From Bathymodiolus brooksi (lineage: Eukaryota > Mollusca > Bivalvia > Mytilida > Modiolidae): DNA of 64,000 nucleotides. Under the pieces are notes generated by a model, which made no database searches, had not been told where the DNA came from, and saw only the letters and a list, made by a program, of their open reading frames with translations. The position numbers and the translations under genes are program-made. The DNA lies in the NCBI GenBank assembly GCA_963680875.1, contig OY804578.1:100531689-100595688 (forward strand), given 5' to 3'. Below are positions 12,987-25,002 of the stretch, in pieces (position 1 is the stretch's first letter; every line of letters starts with the position of its first letter).

Positions 12987-13910
12987 AAAAAAAAAGAGAG
13001 AAATAATCCAAAATACTGAAAAAGATGTGGTCTTTTTAAGCATGAAAACATCGGTTGAACACAAGGATATCAAAAGTTTACTTTTCAATGTGTTTGATTT
13101 TGTCATGTAAATTCATGTTAAACTTGATCCGAAAAAATGGTGATCTTAGATTTCCATATGATTTCACGAATGAAGAACAACTTGTTCAAGGGTTAAGCAA
13201 AAATCAACATTGGACCTAGCAAAAGTCTACAATTCAAATAATGGATTAAAATGAATCAAGTACCACTATACAGGAACATTTCAGCAAAATTATCCTTTTA
13301 AAACAAACCTGATACAGATAATATATACCATAAGATGATAATAGATTAAATTTTTCTTTTACAAGCAAAAACATTTTTAACCATTTAAAACTATACGCCT
13401 GGAGTATACAAGTTGGTCTAAAGACAGTGGAGAGAATAGATAAAAAAGTGAGAGAGAGAAGAACCTATACCCTATACTCTGTGTCAAGGAGTTTCAAGTC
13501 AGTTGAAATGGTCCAAAATGAAAACTACTTACGTCGTTGTGTCGAAAGATGAAACTTTGCACAACTTAAATTCCACAATGACCTATCCTTCATTTGAATC
13601 GTTTGAATGTACAGGATTTATTTGTGTGTCATAGATGATTAAACATGGACTTTTCTGCCATTGTTTATAACGGACATGTAACCTGGGTACATTTGGTCGG
13701 ATGCCCTTGAAGTTCTTCTAAATGTCAACCAGTGTTCAAAATGAAGATGAAACATTGTAAGACGATGGATGACAAAATTGTCATATTTAGCTCAAATATG
13801 CTTCAACATAAACAGAAAGTTGTAATTGAAAATGTATACGGCAAAATGAAACAATTCAGCATCCTATCAAAAACAAAGATGGCGACCATGTAATGTTGAA
13901 TCTCCATAGA

Positions 13911-13968
13911 AAAAGTCAAGGACGTATTAATTCATTCATTCAAATGAATGAATATGTCCTTGACTTTT
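13911..13968. repeat. Imperfect palindrome
   Basis: AAAAGTCAAGGAC on the left pairs with GTCCTTGACTTTT on the right, with TTCATTC/GAATGAA pairing near the centre and a small length difference between arms. It resembles a minimal fold-back insertion. Confidence 0.6.
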
Positions 13969-14150
13969 GGAGAAGACGTTTCTAAGTTGTGAAACTTGTG
14001 TCCTATTTAATTGTTTATTATTTAACACTAAAATATGTTTAAAGTAATTCATTCAAATTGTCAAGGGAGAATATAAAACAAGGACCATTTATCTAATGAT
14101 GGAGCATAGTATTTGACTTTCAATGCAAAAGGGTAAGGAATGGGCATATA

Positions 14151-14856
14151 AACTAGAGGCTCAGCCTGAGCCTGTGTCGCTCGCCTTTCATTCTGCTTTG
14201 AGGAAACTTAATACAGAACCTTCCATACATGTCGATGCTTCCTACCAAGTTTCGGTTCATATGGCTAAGCAGTTTCAAAGGAGAAGATTTTTTAGAAATC
14301 GACCAATCAGAAACAAGAATTGCATGTGGTGGCCATGTTTGCTAGCCGATCGGGACGAAATGAGCAATCTTCATAGAGGACATTCCATAGCTGCTTCCTA
14401 CCAAGTTTTGGTGGCAGCCATGTTTGCTAACCGATCGGGACGAAATCAGCAATCTTCATAGAGGACATTCCATAGATGATACCTACCAAGTTTTGGTGGT
14501 AGCCATGTTTGTTAACTGATCGGGTCGAAATGAGCAATCTTCATAGAGGACATTCCATAGATGCTTCCTACCAAGTTTCGATTCATTTGTCCAAGCGGTT
14601 TCAGAGGAGAAGTTTTTTTAAATCGGCCAATCAGAAACAAAAATTGCCTGTGGCGGCCATGTTTGGTAATGGATCATAACAAAATGTGCACTCTTTAGAG
14701 AGGATCTTCCATAGATGCTTCCTACCAAGTTTCAGTTCATTTGGCTGAGGGTTTTCAGAGGAGAAGATTAAAATGTGAAAAGTAAACGGATGACAAGACG
14801 ACAGACACCAAGTGATGGCAAAAGCTCATATTGCCTTTGGCAAGGTTTGCTAAAAA
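14151..14856 (+). mobile_element. Family B element, near full length
   Basis: Starts AACTAGAGGCTC, followed by a short GGCTCAGCCTGAGCC hairpin, and ends with AAAGCTCATATTGCC, CTTTGGCAAGGTTTGCTAAAAA. In between, an internal module recurs: CCAATCAGAAACAAGAATTG, a GGCCATGTTTG block, CATAGAGGAC, CTTCCTACCAAGTTTC and TTTCAGAGGAGAAG. It has no coding capacity, so it would be non-autonomous. Confidence 0.7.
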
Positions 14857-14999
14857 GAATATTAAAATCTGAATACCTACTTGTAATGTATAGAATAAAC
14901 ATGTTACACTATATATCAGCATTAGTTCATTTCTAAGGGAGATAATGGCAAGAGTTATTTTTCTTTTAAAAGTTTAGTCAAGAGTTATCTTTCTTTTAA

Positions 15000-15404
15000 C
15001 AGAGGAGAAGATTTTTTAGAAATCAACCAATCAGAAACAAGAATTGCCTGTGGTGGCCATGTTTGTTAACCGATCGGGACAAAATGAGCAATCTTCATAG
15101 AGGACCTTCCATAGATGCTTCCTACCAAGTTTCAGTTCATTTGGTCAAGCGGTTTCAGAGGAGAAGATTTTTTTTAATCGGCCAATCAGAAACAAGAATT
15201 GCCTGTGGCAGCCATGTTTGTTAATGGATTGGGACAAAATGTGCAATCTGTAGAGAGGACCTTCTATAGATGCTTCCTACCAAGTTTCAGTTCATTTGGC
15301 TGAGGGGTTTCAGTGGAGAAGTTTAAATGTGAAAAGTTTAACGAACGCCGGACGCCAAGTGATGGCAAAAGCTCACATTGCCTTTGACAAGGTGAGCTAA
15401 AAAA
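15000..15404 (+). mobile_element. Family B element, 5'-truncated
   Basis: Two internal family B modules and the 3' terminus AAAGCTCACATTGCC, CTTTGACAAGGTGAGCTAAAAAA. The 5' start is missing. Confidence 0.7.
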
Positions 15405-15540
15405 TAAGTACCATATTATAGAGAAATGGTTCATGTGACACAGAGTATAAACATTAGATAATGATAGAGAGAGAGAACAAAATATATCTTTAAATCAGAT
15501 AATGCTGTAATCAGAATGGAATGGCAAGAAGATTCCAGTC

Positions 15541-15623
15541 TTGTGTAGTGTAGTGAGTACTGTGTTCTATATTGAAACGAACTTGTGTAGTGTAGTGAGT
15601 ACTGTGTTCTATATTGAAACGAA
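15541..15623 (+). repeat. Direct duplication, 42 bp unit
   Basis: Two adjacent copies, 42 bp apart, of a unit starting TTGTGTAGTGTAGTGAGTAC and ending TATTGAAACGA. Confidence 0.9.
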
Positions 15624-15851
15624 AAATGGAATATTTTTAATCACTGAACTATTTGCACTAAAATCTAAAATATTTTTTGATATTGATATAAATACAATAC
15701 AAAATTACTTTTTTGTCAAAACTGCATGCACATGAAAGTTTAATATTGGTCGAATGTTTACGTTCAGCTTAATTATGGTGACTAGCCTGTTTACAAGACT
15801 CTCTTAGCCAGTAAAGTGAGTTGTCATGTATATGTATGCTGGGGGTATAAA

Positions 15852-16034
15852 TTTTGTCTGTTTCTATGATTTTTTGATTTGATATTGGAACTGTTCCATC
15901 AGTGTGGTATATATTGGAACTGTTCCATCAGTGTGGTATATATTTTGTCTGTTTCTATGATTTTTTGATTTGATATTGGAACTGTTCCATCAGTGTGGTA
16001 TATATTGGAACTGTTCCATCAGTGTGGTATATAT
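15852..16034 (+). repeat. Nested tandem repeat, 91 bp with inner 29 bp
   Basis: A 91 bp unit starting TTTTGTCTGTTTCTATGATT occurs twice in a row. Inside each copy, a 29 bp unit with ATTGGAACTGTTCCATCAG is itself doubled. The two levels are nearly identical, so the outer duplication is young. Confidence 0.9.
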
Positions 16035-16611
16035 TTTTGTTTTTCATTTTAATAGTAATATAATTTATAATACAAGTCAAATATACCTCATCCTGGCTTA
16101 TGGTCACAATTTTTTATACTCGTACTGAAAGATAAGGACCAATCACAACACTGTATCCATTATACAATGTGTTCTGATTGGCCAATTTTAGAGTACATGC
16201 TGGAAAATGTTATGATCATAATGGCAGACCTCAGCTGGCTGCAAATTATTACCACCTTATTGAAGAGCTGTAGAATGAACAAATGATTGATCCACTTAAG
16301 CAAACCACTGCCCATCAATTCTTAAAATTAATACTAGAATTAAGTTATTTCCATTGCACCAACTATGAGGGGAGTAGGACAGGCTTTATCTACTAGTAAT
16401 GTACATGTATGTGCATATTTTTTTTTTGATTCGCACCTTTCAACATGCAATACCAAGTGCAAATATTTAATGATGGTGAAATATTTAACAGAAAGAAAAG
16501 GCAACGTCAATAAATAATACCATACTTTTCTGATAATCTCTAAACTTATCTGATAGTTTCTTTTTAAAAGTTTTGAAACATTTAGCTTTTAATATAAATA
16601 TCATATATGTA

Positions 16612-16788
16612 CAGTGGAACCTGTGTAATCCGACACCTGTGTTTTCCGACATCCTGTGACATCCGACAAAAATTTATGGTCCCAAAGTATTTCTGTTAAC
16701 TAAAACAAAACCCAAGTATTCCGACTTCCTGTACAATCCGACACTTTTTCCTGGTCCCTTGGTGTGTCGGAATAGACAGGTTCCACTG
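16612..16788. mobile_element. MITE, pogo/Tigger-like, 177 bp
   Basis: Inverted ends CAGTGGAACCTGT and ACAGGTTCCACTG are flanked by TA on both sides, the target duplication of the Tc1/mariner-pogo superfamily. Inside, ATCCGACA-type blocks recur in both orientations. It has no coding capacity, so a pogo-like transposase elsewhere would be needed to move it. Confidence 0.85.
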
Positions 16789-16799
16789 TATCTCAATCT

Positions 16800-19130
16800 A
16801 ATGAAAATTAGATGTTTGTTTTATCTTTTTAATTATGTTTTTTTCTTTGGTGATACTCTTAACATCTAACAACATCCTATTTGGGGTCATGTCATTTAAC
16901 CATTGATTCATCTTTGACCGTCCAATCATATGCAAGACAGTTAAATATATTGACAAATCGGACAACAGCTCTTGGTGTGTACTCAGTTTTGATAACTTAA
17001 GAATTAGTAGGTTCATTGCTGATTGGTCGGTTGAAAATATGAACCCCGACTTGACACCATATGGGATGTCACTAGATGTATATGCATAGCCTTTTTTAAG
17101 ATTTTGTTTTTCTCAAAAAAGAAACAACAAACATCTAATTTTAGATTGCATAAATCTAAATTGACTTGAATAACAAAATTTTTAGATCATACATCTTAAC
17201 AAGATGGGCACCTCAACAGTCCACTGGACCACATTACCTTACAAGATATTACAGAATTCTTCCTCATTTGTCAGGGTTACTACTGATATGACCATTTAAG
17301 TACACAAATCCTTGACAATTTTAGTTATAGATACTGTAAATCGGGACATTACCATGTGATGTAAATTTTGGGAGATGGCACCGGAATATTTATCATAATT
17401 CGCAGACTGATAAATATGTGATTTTGTGCATAATGAATCAAGACGATCATGAGCTATGATCTATGTATTTCACAACAAACAAACAAAATCACCAAATGTT
17501 CTTGAAAACTAGGCTTTCACAACAGACTGCATTTGCGAAAAAAAACAACAACGTGAAAAAATAGTTTTTGCAAATTCATCCTAATAGTACTAGAGTGTAC
17601 GTGTATATATAACAAATTATGCATATTATAAACAAAATATATAATTTATTTGTAGGAGGTACATGTAATATTGGAATGAACAAATAAAGGAAGAAAATCA
17701 CTTATTAATAAACACAAGAGATCTTGAAAACTTGAACTGAGTATTTGAATTAGCATAGAATTATTGATTAGATTCTCTGTTGATCTCATTTATTCTATTT
17801 TTGCACTTGGTATTTGTTTTCAATTTTCAAGTTATGCCATTGTAATTATATTTAACATGTCATCTCATATTTATATATAGAATTTCAGTGAATTTGGACT
17901 TTCCAAACCAAGTTTGACAGAGGGTTGTGAAATACAGTTATATATAGAAATCTTGACAAATGAAATAGAATTCGTAAGTCTATTTTCATTCGAAATTGAT
18001 CTACCTAAATTAAATTCTAATAAGTACCACAAGTTGTAAGATATACCGCTATTCTAATCATCACTGTATGGTATTATTTATTTAATTGACAATGAAGAGA
18101 CTGTTGGACTTGTTCAATTAGACATCTGATTTTATTCTCAAAACTCAAATTTATTGACAATTTTTTTCTTTCTCTTACTTGAATAATGGCTTTTTATTTT
18201 GGCTTATTTTTAGCCACTTATTAAATAAACCCTTAAAAGACATATTTATCTATGAAAAAACCAAAATAATTTAGACCCTTTCCAAAAGTTTAATTGAACA
18301 AGTTTGGGTGTGGTGAAGCATTTGTGCAAGGGGAGATAACTAAAGGGTTTTTGAAAGTTACCTTGAGAACATAAACAAGTCTAGACCTGGGGACAAGCTA
18401 GAAAACATAATAAATATTATATGAAAAGAGAAGTCATGTGATGTATAATAATGAGCTAAACTAGCTGTAAAATAAAAACATATATAAAAGCCTTGAAGTT
18501 GTGTTATAATACATACAAGTTTTACATACAATAAATTCCAGTTACCATATATGGGTGGTTTATTGATAAGAATAGTCTTCGCGCCAACCCACTAGCCCGA
18601 AGCCCGAGACTAGTAAAACTGGATTCAGACAAGTGAAAATTATGATAGAATTTGTTTGAATAAATAGGATATTTTTCTAACATTGGCTTTTGGGCAAGTA
18701 GGTGAAAAATATTAAGGCAAAGACTGAGAATATTACATCTTATTCAAATTATACAGGCAATGCTGATAACAGACCAGTTATCATTTTCCCACCTTTTCAT
18801 GTATAAATGTGCACATACAATAATACATTATACAGGGAGATGGTTGCAGTTCCCAAAATAAATGGTAACAAAAACATTTGATGTGGTTTCTTTTACATGC
18901 TAAAGTGCTAATTTCTATATAGCGCTACAAAGTATAGAGAATGTATTCCATGTATAATACTGTTCATCTGTAAAAAAAATTTTACAAACAGCTGACAAAA
19001 TTGCCTATAGTACATTAATTAATTTACACCTATAAACACTTATTATCAATGATACAAAGGTTCAATTATTATTCTATATTTTCATTCAGACAAGTAATTA
19101 TCAGGGTCTATTATCTGGCCATGTGAATGA
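16800..19130. other. No gene seen
   Basis: AT-rich DNA with only short, non-conserved frames. I see no splice-bounded exon or clear repeat. Confidence 0.55.
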
Positions 19131-19136
19131 AATAAA

Positions 19137-19206
19137 GATTGATTGATTGATTTTTGGTGTTTAATGCCACTTTCAGCAATATTTCAGCTATATCATGGCG
19201 ACGAAT
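19137..19206 (-). mobile_element. SINE-1 fragment (3' tail)
   Basis: GATTGATTGATT tail, then GGTGTTTAATGCCACTTTCA and the CAGCTATATCATGG core; truncated after that. Confidence 0.7.
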
Positions 19207-19636
19207 GAAATAAAGGTGTTCGCAATTTACATATTGGTTCAAGTAAGTACTATCAAATATAAGGTTTGATGTACAAGGTCTAAGAATGGAGAAACCGGAG
19301 GCCTTCATAAGGCTGTATCACTCACACGATTTAGTACTATCAAATATAAGGTTTGAGGTACAAGGTCTAAGAATTGAGAAACCAGAGGCCCTGAAAAGCC
19401 TGTATCGCTCACATGATTTAAAAACAGAAAAATTGATGTAAAAGTCAGACATCTATTAAGCTACCATTCAAGAGGTATTCAACTATGGTTAAAATATCAA
19501 GGGTTGGAAAAAAACATAAAATGAACAAATTGGTTGCTATTGTTATTCTAAAAAGGCAAAGGTGAAAGGTGTAGTTTCATTTTCCCAAGAAGATTATAAT
19601 GTGAACAATTGACACTAGATAATGGATTCCTAAGTG

Positions 19637-19918
19637 ATGATTGATTGATTTGATCTTTGGTGTTTTAACGCCACTTTCAGCGATATTTCAGCTATATCAT
19701 GGCGACCTGTTTTAGTGGTGGAAGAAGCCGGAGTACCCGGAGAGAACCACCGACCATGGGCAAGCAACTGGTAAACTTTATCACTTGCGGCTGTGAGTCG
19801 AGTGCACCCTTTTTTGTAATTTACAAAGCTGGGCGCGAATCCACATCATATTGGTGATAGGCTTGTACGAGTTGTTAGGTGATTCAACTACTCAACTCAT
19901 TGAGCCACCCGGGCCCTC
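19637..19918 (-). mobile_element. SINE-1-related element, variant head
   Basis: GATTGATTGATT tail, the SINE-1 3' block and the GGAGTACCCGGAGAGAAC block. The head region differs from the other copies: it has GGGCGCGAATCCACATC and ends in CTCATTGAGCCACCCGGGCC, which looks like another tRNA-derived head joined to the common 3' part. Confidence 0.65.
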
Positions 19919-20084
19919 CTAAGTGATGACAATGCCACACATGGTCCTATGAGTCAGGTCAAATAGAAAAAGAATTCAATACACAAGTGATATATATAGT
20001 ATGTAGAATGCATGGATTACACACAAGAAAGGTTCTATTGTAATAAGTTGAAATTTTTTTGTTATTATTTCTCTCAAAATTTCT

Positions 20085-20515
20085 TGCAGTACCCGGTAAC
20101 TTTAGGAATGGCAATTGATAGCTTATTGTAGGTGACACTTCTTGCAGTAACCCCTTTAGTGATAATAGGTGGCATATTGAAGTTGAAATTTCTAGCGGTA
20201 ACTTCTCTAGGAGTGGCAATTGGTGGCCTATTGAAGGTGAAATTTCTTGCAGTAACTCTTTAGGAGTGGCAATTGAAAGTATATTGAAGGTGAAATTTCT
20301 TGCAGTAACTCCTTTAGGAGTAGTAATTGGTGGCCTAATGAAGATGAAATTTCTTGCAGTAACTCCTTTAGGAGTATTAATTGGTGGCCTAATGAAGGTG
20401 AAATTTCTTGCATAAACTCCTCTGGGAGTAGTAATAGGTGGCTTATTGAATTGAAATTTCTTGCAGTAACTCATTCTGGAGTGACAATTGGTGGCCTATT
20501 GAAGGTAAAATTTCT
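20085..20515. repeat. Minisatellite, ~54-57 bp unit
   Basis: About eight imperfect copies of a unit with CTTGCAGTAACTCCTTTAGG, a GGAGTAGTAATTGGTGGCC block and GAAGGTGAAATTT. The minus-strand 171-codon open frame (19959-20474) is this repeat read in frame, followed by unrelated sequence, and shows no protein-family likeness. Confidence 0.85.
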
Positions 20516-20954
20516 TAACCCTATATACACATGTATTTTATCCTCTATTACTCATGCCAATAAAAACTGCCACCATATGCTCATTACATCCAGTTGATGT
20601 AGTGTAAATTTGGTCTTACAATGAATATATCTAAACTACTGCTCAAGTTGCATTTTACAACAATCAAGCAGACCAAGGACTTTTTTTTTTTCACTATACC
20701 ATTATTTTTCAAGTAAATAATGGATGATAACTTTTTAAAGAATATTAGGTAGAAATTTAATTGGGAAATTAAAATGATCACACTTTGTAAAAAAAAATTG
20801 ATTTCACTAAATACATTCAAATATGAATTTTTGTAGGACAAGAGATGTACTTGATATCAATATTTTAAATAGCTATAAAAATATAAATAATAGGATATTA
20901 AAAAATCAAATTTGTTTCACTGGGATTTAGAAATACAAATAGAAACGTCTTGAA

Positions 20955-20998
20955 AATAAATTTGTTCTCGCCATGATACAGCTGAACAATTGCTCACC
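20955..20998 (+). mobile_element. SINE-2 fragment (3' domain)
   Basis: TTGTTCTCGCCATGATACAG followed by CTGAACAATTGCTCACCC, the 3' domain of SINE-2. Confidence 0.6.
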
Positions 20999-21365
20999 CA
21001 AGATTTCTATTTTTTTCCTTTTGACGTTTACACATCTATTATCAAGTCACAAAACGTGATATGAAAAATAATCATTGATTTCTATTTGTAACTATTGGCC
21101 TTATATTAACCTCGCCTACATCATTGCCTTGACAAATCCTCGATAAACATATTATCTTTCATATGACATGCTTGAAATGGACTTTTCATTGCACCTCACA
21201 TCTCAGGGTTATCCTTCGGTGCGATATTGCTCCGAAAAATCCATTCTGGCAAAACAAATGATCAACGATGTATGTACAGATTGGCTCTAACTTGATAAAA
21301 CCACATGCTGTCACACAAATGACTATAGAAACATAGAAGGGATCAATGAAGGCCTTTAATTATAA

Positions 21366-21624
21366 TGGGGTTATGTTTTATGGTGCTTAACGCCACTTTC
21401 AACAATATTTCAGTTATATCGTGGCGGTCAGTTTTATTGGTGGAGGAAACCGGAGTACCCGGAGAAAACCACAGACCTGCCGCAAGTTACTGACAAACTT
21501 AACATAATGTTGTATTGAGTACACCTCGCCATGAGCAGGATTCGAACTCACAACTTTAGTGATGATAGGCACTGATTGCACAGTTAGTTTTAAATCCATA
21601 TGATCATGGCAACGACAACCCTCT
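21366..21624 (-). mobile_element. SINE-1, near full length
   Basis: Complete order in reverse: tail (TTAACGCCACTTTCAACAAT), body (GGTGGAGGAAACCGGAGTAC), CATAATGTTGTATTGAGTAC, GAGCAGGATTCGAACTCACA (complement of a tRNA B box) and a GATCATGGCAACGAC head. Confidence 0.85.
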
Positions 21625-22102
21625 TGTCTACAATAACCCAAACTACAATTTTTGAAGTCAAATTTTCTTTAAATACCAGTAATAAATCTAATATATACTG
21701 TATACAATTTTGGTTCTATTGTCGTGTGTGCTGGGAGTTTTAAAGCCATTTTATTTCTTGTGAATTTTAGCTAATCATTTATTTTGTTTTTCAAAAAATA
21801 TGTCCTTTTAGAAAAAAAAAATTCAGTGTTTTCTTTTCAAAAACATTTCTATATGCAAGACCTTCTCTATTGAAAACTTGTAATATTTTAGAATTAATTG
21901 GGATTCTAAGTTTTAAAAAAAAATGCATGAAAAGTGAAAGTCCATTTCCTATCATGAAGAATTGCTTGCATGATTCTTTGATGGAATAGTACCTGTCTAA
22001 TATGAACACTTTTCTATAATGAAATTAAAATTTGTCCGAAACCAACTCAACTGTCAACAGTCTACATAAACTTAGTTTGTATTTCCACTATTGACGTATT
22101 GT

Positions 22103-22127
22103 ATATATATATATATATATATATAAA
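22103..22127. repeat. (AT)n microsatellite
   Basis: An uninterrupted alternating AT run of about 25 bases. Confidence 0.9.
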
Positions 22128-22373
22128 TTTTTAATGCAAAAAGCTGTTGTTTATCTTTCTCTAGGAAATTTGAATTACTTAAAATTCATTACATTATATT
22201 ATTTGCATTAGTAAAATTTATAAGCTTAAGCTACAACAAATACATGCACCAACAACCCTTTTCAACTAATGTCATGTCATATAAATGTTTTATCTACATA
22301 TATATCTTCATGGTTATATAGTGTTATTAGTTATGGCCTCACGTAAATCTTTTAATTTCATATATTAATGTAG

Positions 22374-22636
22374 GGGGTTAGGGTTATGGTGTTTAATGCT
22401 ACTTTTAACAATATTTCAGCTATATTGTGGCGGTCAGTTTAATTGGTGGAGGACACCAGAGTATTTCGGAGAAAACCATTGACCTGTCGCAAGTCACTGA
22501 CAAACTTTATCACATAATGTTGTATCAAGTACACCTTGCCATGAACAGTGTTCGAATTCACAACGTAAGTGGTGATAGACACTGATTGCATATGTAGTTG
22601 TAAATCTGACTACCATATGATCACGACCACGAAGGC
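22374..22636 (-). mobile_element. SINE-1, near full length, diverged
   Basis: Same block order as the copy at 21366, with more substitutions (TTTAATGCTACTTTTAACAA, GTTCGAATTCACAACG). The head ends at ATGATCACGACCACGA. Confidence 0.85.
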
Positions 22637-22639
22637 CCC

Positions 22640-23632
22640 TACTATGCAGTTAGAGTCAAACATTTACCAAATTAAAATCAACTTTGTTTTCACATACCTT
22701 TAAACCAAATATGGAAGTATGCATCCCGAAAATTTTGATACTGAGAATGATGAAACCATTATAAAATTACTATTACCAGTGTTGATATATTTTGTTTAAA
22801 TTAATTCAACATATTTTGAAAAAAACACATGAAGGTGAGAGAGGGGAGATAACTATAAAAAAATTTTAATGATTTGAATAGGAAACATAAGTGACTTATC
22901 TCTCCTGCAAAAAAAATGAGACAAGTGGATTTCAACTACTGTTAATGTTATGACATTACAATCCTCCCATGGAACTTAAACCTGCCTTCATGATGGAACA
23001 TCACACATCTGATGAGATTTAACTTTTTGGACCCTGTATTTTTTAAATAAAGTAATATGCTATAGTCAATTTGTATGGAACTGTTTTGGAGTAGAATTGA
23101 CCATAATCATGTTTGCTATGACTCAGAACTCAAGGCTTTAAAATAAAATGATTCTTACCAAATTTATACATAAAATTAAAAATTAAAAATGCTTGGTGCA
23201 ATCCATGGATGAATAAATTACAACTTTGTAAATTAAGCAATTGGCAGATGTTGCACAACCTAGAAGAGTAAAATAAATAGCTAAAGTTTTCCCTTTTTAC
23301 TATTTTTGACAGTCTTACTTAAAGTTTAGCTTAGTTCACAATAGTTTTTACAACATCTAAGAAGGATATTTGAATTCTATATTTAACTGTGGTAGCAACA
23401 TGGAAACATAAAACTGATGAAATATTTCAAATGCAAACTGAATGAACAAAAGAAAACAGAGATGTTCGTTAAAATAAAAGGTGTTGCATGGAAAATCGAC
23501 TTTTCTTTGAATTAAAGGGCGAGTGTAAATTGTATGCTATTTAAGAAATAATTCATGGAAGCCATAGTTTGTATCCAGTTTTAATATGGGTAACATTATT
23601 TTCGTAAATCATTTATCCCGAGCGACATAATG
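22640..23632. other. No gene seen
   Basis: AT-rich stretch without a convincing exon or repeat. Confidence 0.55.
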
Positions 23633-23722
23633 CTGCCTGATTATTTTGTGGTCTTGGTAGATAACTTGCCCTCTGACTACCCTTTTTTAACCGATTCTTC
23701 AGATCTAGGAGATGTCCTCATA
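23633..23722 (-). pseudogene. Broken partial copy of the Pro/Gln-rich exon
   Basis: This matches part of the exon at 26065-26440 (roughly 26178-26314). Shared blocks include GATTCTTCAGATCTAGGAGA, TGTCCTCAT, TTGCCCTCTGAC and ATTATTTTGTG. It is about 2.4 kb beyond that exon on the same strand. Between the two best-matched blocks it is 2 bases shorter, which shifts the frame and brings in a TAG. It has no splice signals that I can see. It is probably a leftover of local duplication. Confidence 0.7.
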
Positions 23723-23729
23723 ATTAAAC

Positions 23730-24424
23730 AAGAAATGTGTGCATCACAAAATACGCCCATCTATATAAATTATCAAACGGTATAATGGTAATGACCCCAA
23801 AATATATAGGGTTCTTCCCCTTCCACAGGGGAATCATGTGGCCAAGTTTGGTAGTAGAGATCCAATATACAGAACTAAAGTTATCGTGCGGAAACGATCC
23901 TGTTGTCAAAAATTCTATTTATAGTAACGGTGACCTTGACCTTTGACCTAATGACCCCAAAATAAGTAGGGTTCTTCCCCTTCCACAGGGGAATCATGTG
24001 GCCAAGCTTGTTAAAGATCCAATATACAGAACTAAAGTTATCATGTGGAAATGACCCTGTTGTCAAAAATTCTATTTATAGTAAGTGACCTTGACCTTTG
24101 ACCTAATGACCCTAAATTAAATAGGATTCTTCCCCTTCCACAGGGCAATCATGTGGTCAAGTTTGGTAAAGATCCAATATACAGAACTAAAGTTATCATG
24201 TGGAAACGACTTATTAAAAAAATCTATTTATAGTAATGGTGACCTTGACTTTTGACCTAATGACCCCAAAATAAATCGGGTTCTTCCCCTTCCACAGGGG
24301 TATTATGTGGCCAAGTTTGGTAAAGATCCGATATACAGAACTAAAGTTATTGTGCAGAAACCTGTGTGGACGCCCGCCTGCCCACCGCCGGCCATACCCA
24401 ATCACATAATACGGCCCGTATAAA
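23730..24424. repeat. Tandem repeat element, four ~155 bp units
   Basis: Four units, with GTTCTTCCCCTTCCACAGGG-like blocks starting at about 23811, 23971, 24126 and 24280. Each also carries GACCTTGAC, CCTAATGACCCCAAAAT, ATCATGTGGCCAAG and CAGAACTAAAGTTAT. The left edge has GTGTGCATCACAAAATACGC and the right edge CATAATACGGCCCGTATAAA. It resembles a dispersed element with internal tandem units. Short open frames in it are repeats. Confidence 0.8.
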
Positions 24425-24670
24425 AAGCATGTCTTTATGTGAAATATACAGGGAAGTATTTTAGTGTGGAAAGATTTTTGACCATTAATTATAGCAATAC
24501 AATCTCTCCTTCTACACAGGTCAATATGTGCAATTTTACATGTTATTTTATATGGTAAGGGAGGGGTTGTTTTACATGTTATTTAACATCATAAGGGAGG
24601 GATTGTATTCTTGGATACAAGGCTTGTAGTGTATATCTATGCTATATCTATTAGTGCTTAAAACCAAACG

Positions 24671-24839
24671 CTACAACAAATTTACCTGCTGTTCGTTATC
24701 AGATTCAGACTCGGTTTCTTCATCAGAACTAGAACTACATGTATCTGATTCAGAAATATTAGGATTTTTTGTCGCTATGATGTAGCGAGTTCTAACAAAT
24801 TGGTAAGTGCCAACTTTCCTTGGTCCAACGTCTTCATTT
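24671..24839 (-). CDS. Exon 9: conserved C-terminal segment, acidic tail
   Basis: Acceptor TTTTTTCAG at 24840-24841. Exon 7 joins to it in phase (AG + A gives Arg), reading RNEDVGPRKVGTYQFVRTRY, then an acidic Ser/Glu tail (SSSSDEETESESDNEQQ). It either stops at a TAG (24671-24673) after VNLL, or uses a GTAAAT donor right after 24686. I found no further exon downstream, so the read-through stop is the simpler model. Confidence 0.75.
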
Positions 24840-24968
24840 CTGAAAAAAGTTCAAAGCCCTATCCATGGAATTCTACATTTTTTATTGATCTACAACCTGT
24901 TAACAAATAATCTCCTCAGCCCAGGCAACTAAAGAGTGTAAGTAACAATTTTGCATACATGTAATCTA

Positions 24969-24974
24969 TTTATT
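24969..24974 (-). terminator. Putative AATAAA poly(A) signal
   Basis: AATAAA on the minus strand, 28 nt past the TAA of exon 8. It supports exon 8 as a last exon, though the hexamer is common by chance in AT-rich DNA. Confidence 0.35.
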
Positions 24975-25002
24975 TACAATAGTATATCTTACAGAAGTCT
25001 TT

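Noticed and set aside
19959..20474. 171-codon minus-strand frame with TPKGVTARNF repeats
   Set aside because: Comes from the ~55-bp minisatellite; frame drifts between units and the rest has no protein likeness.
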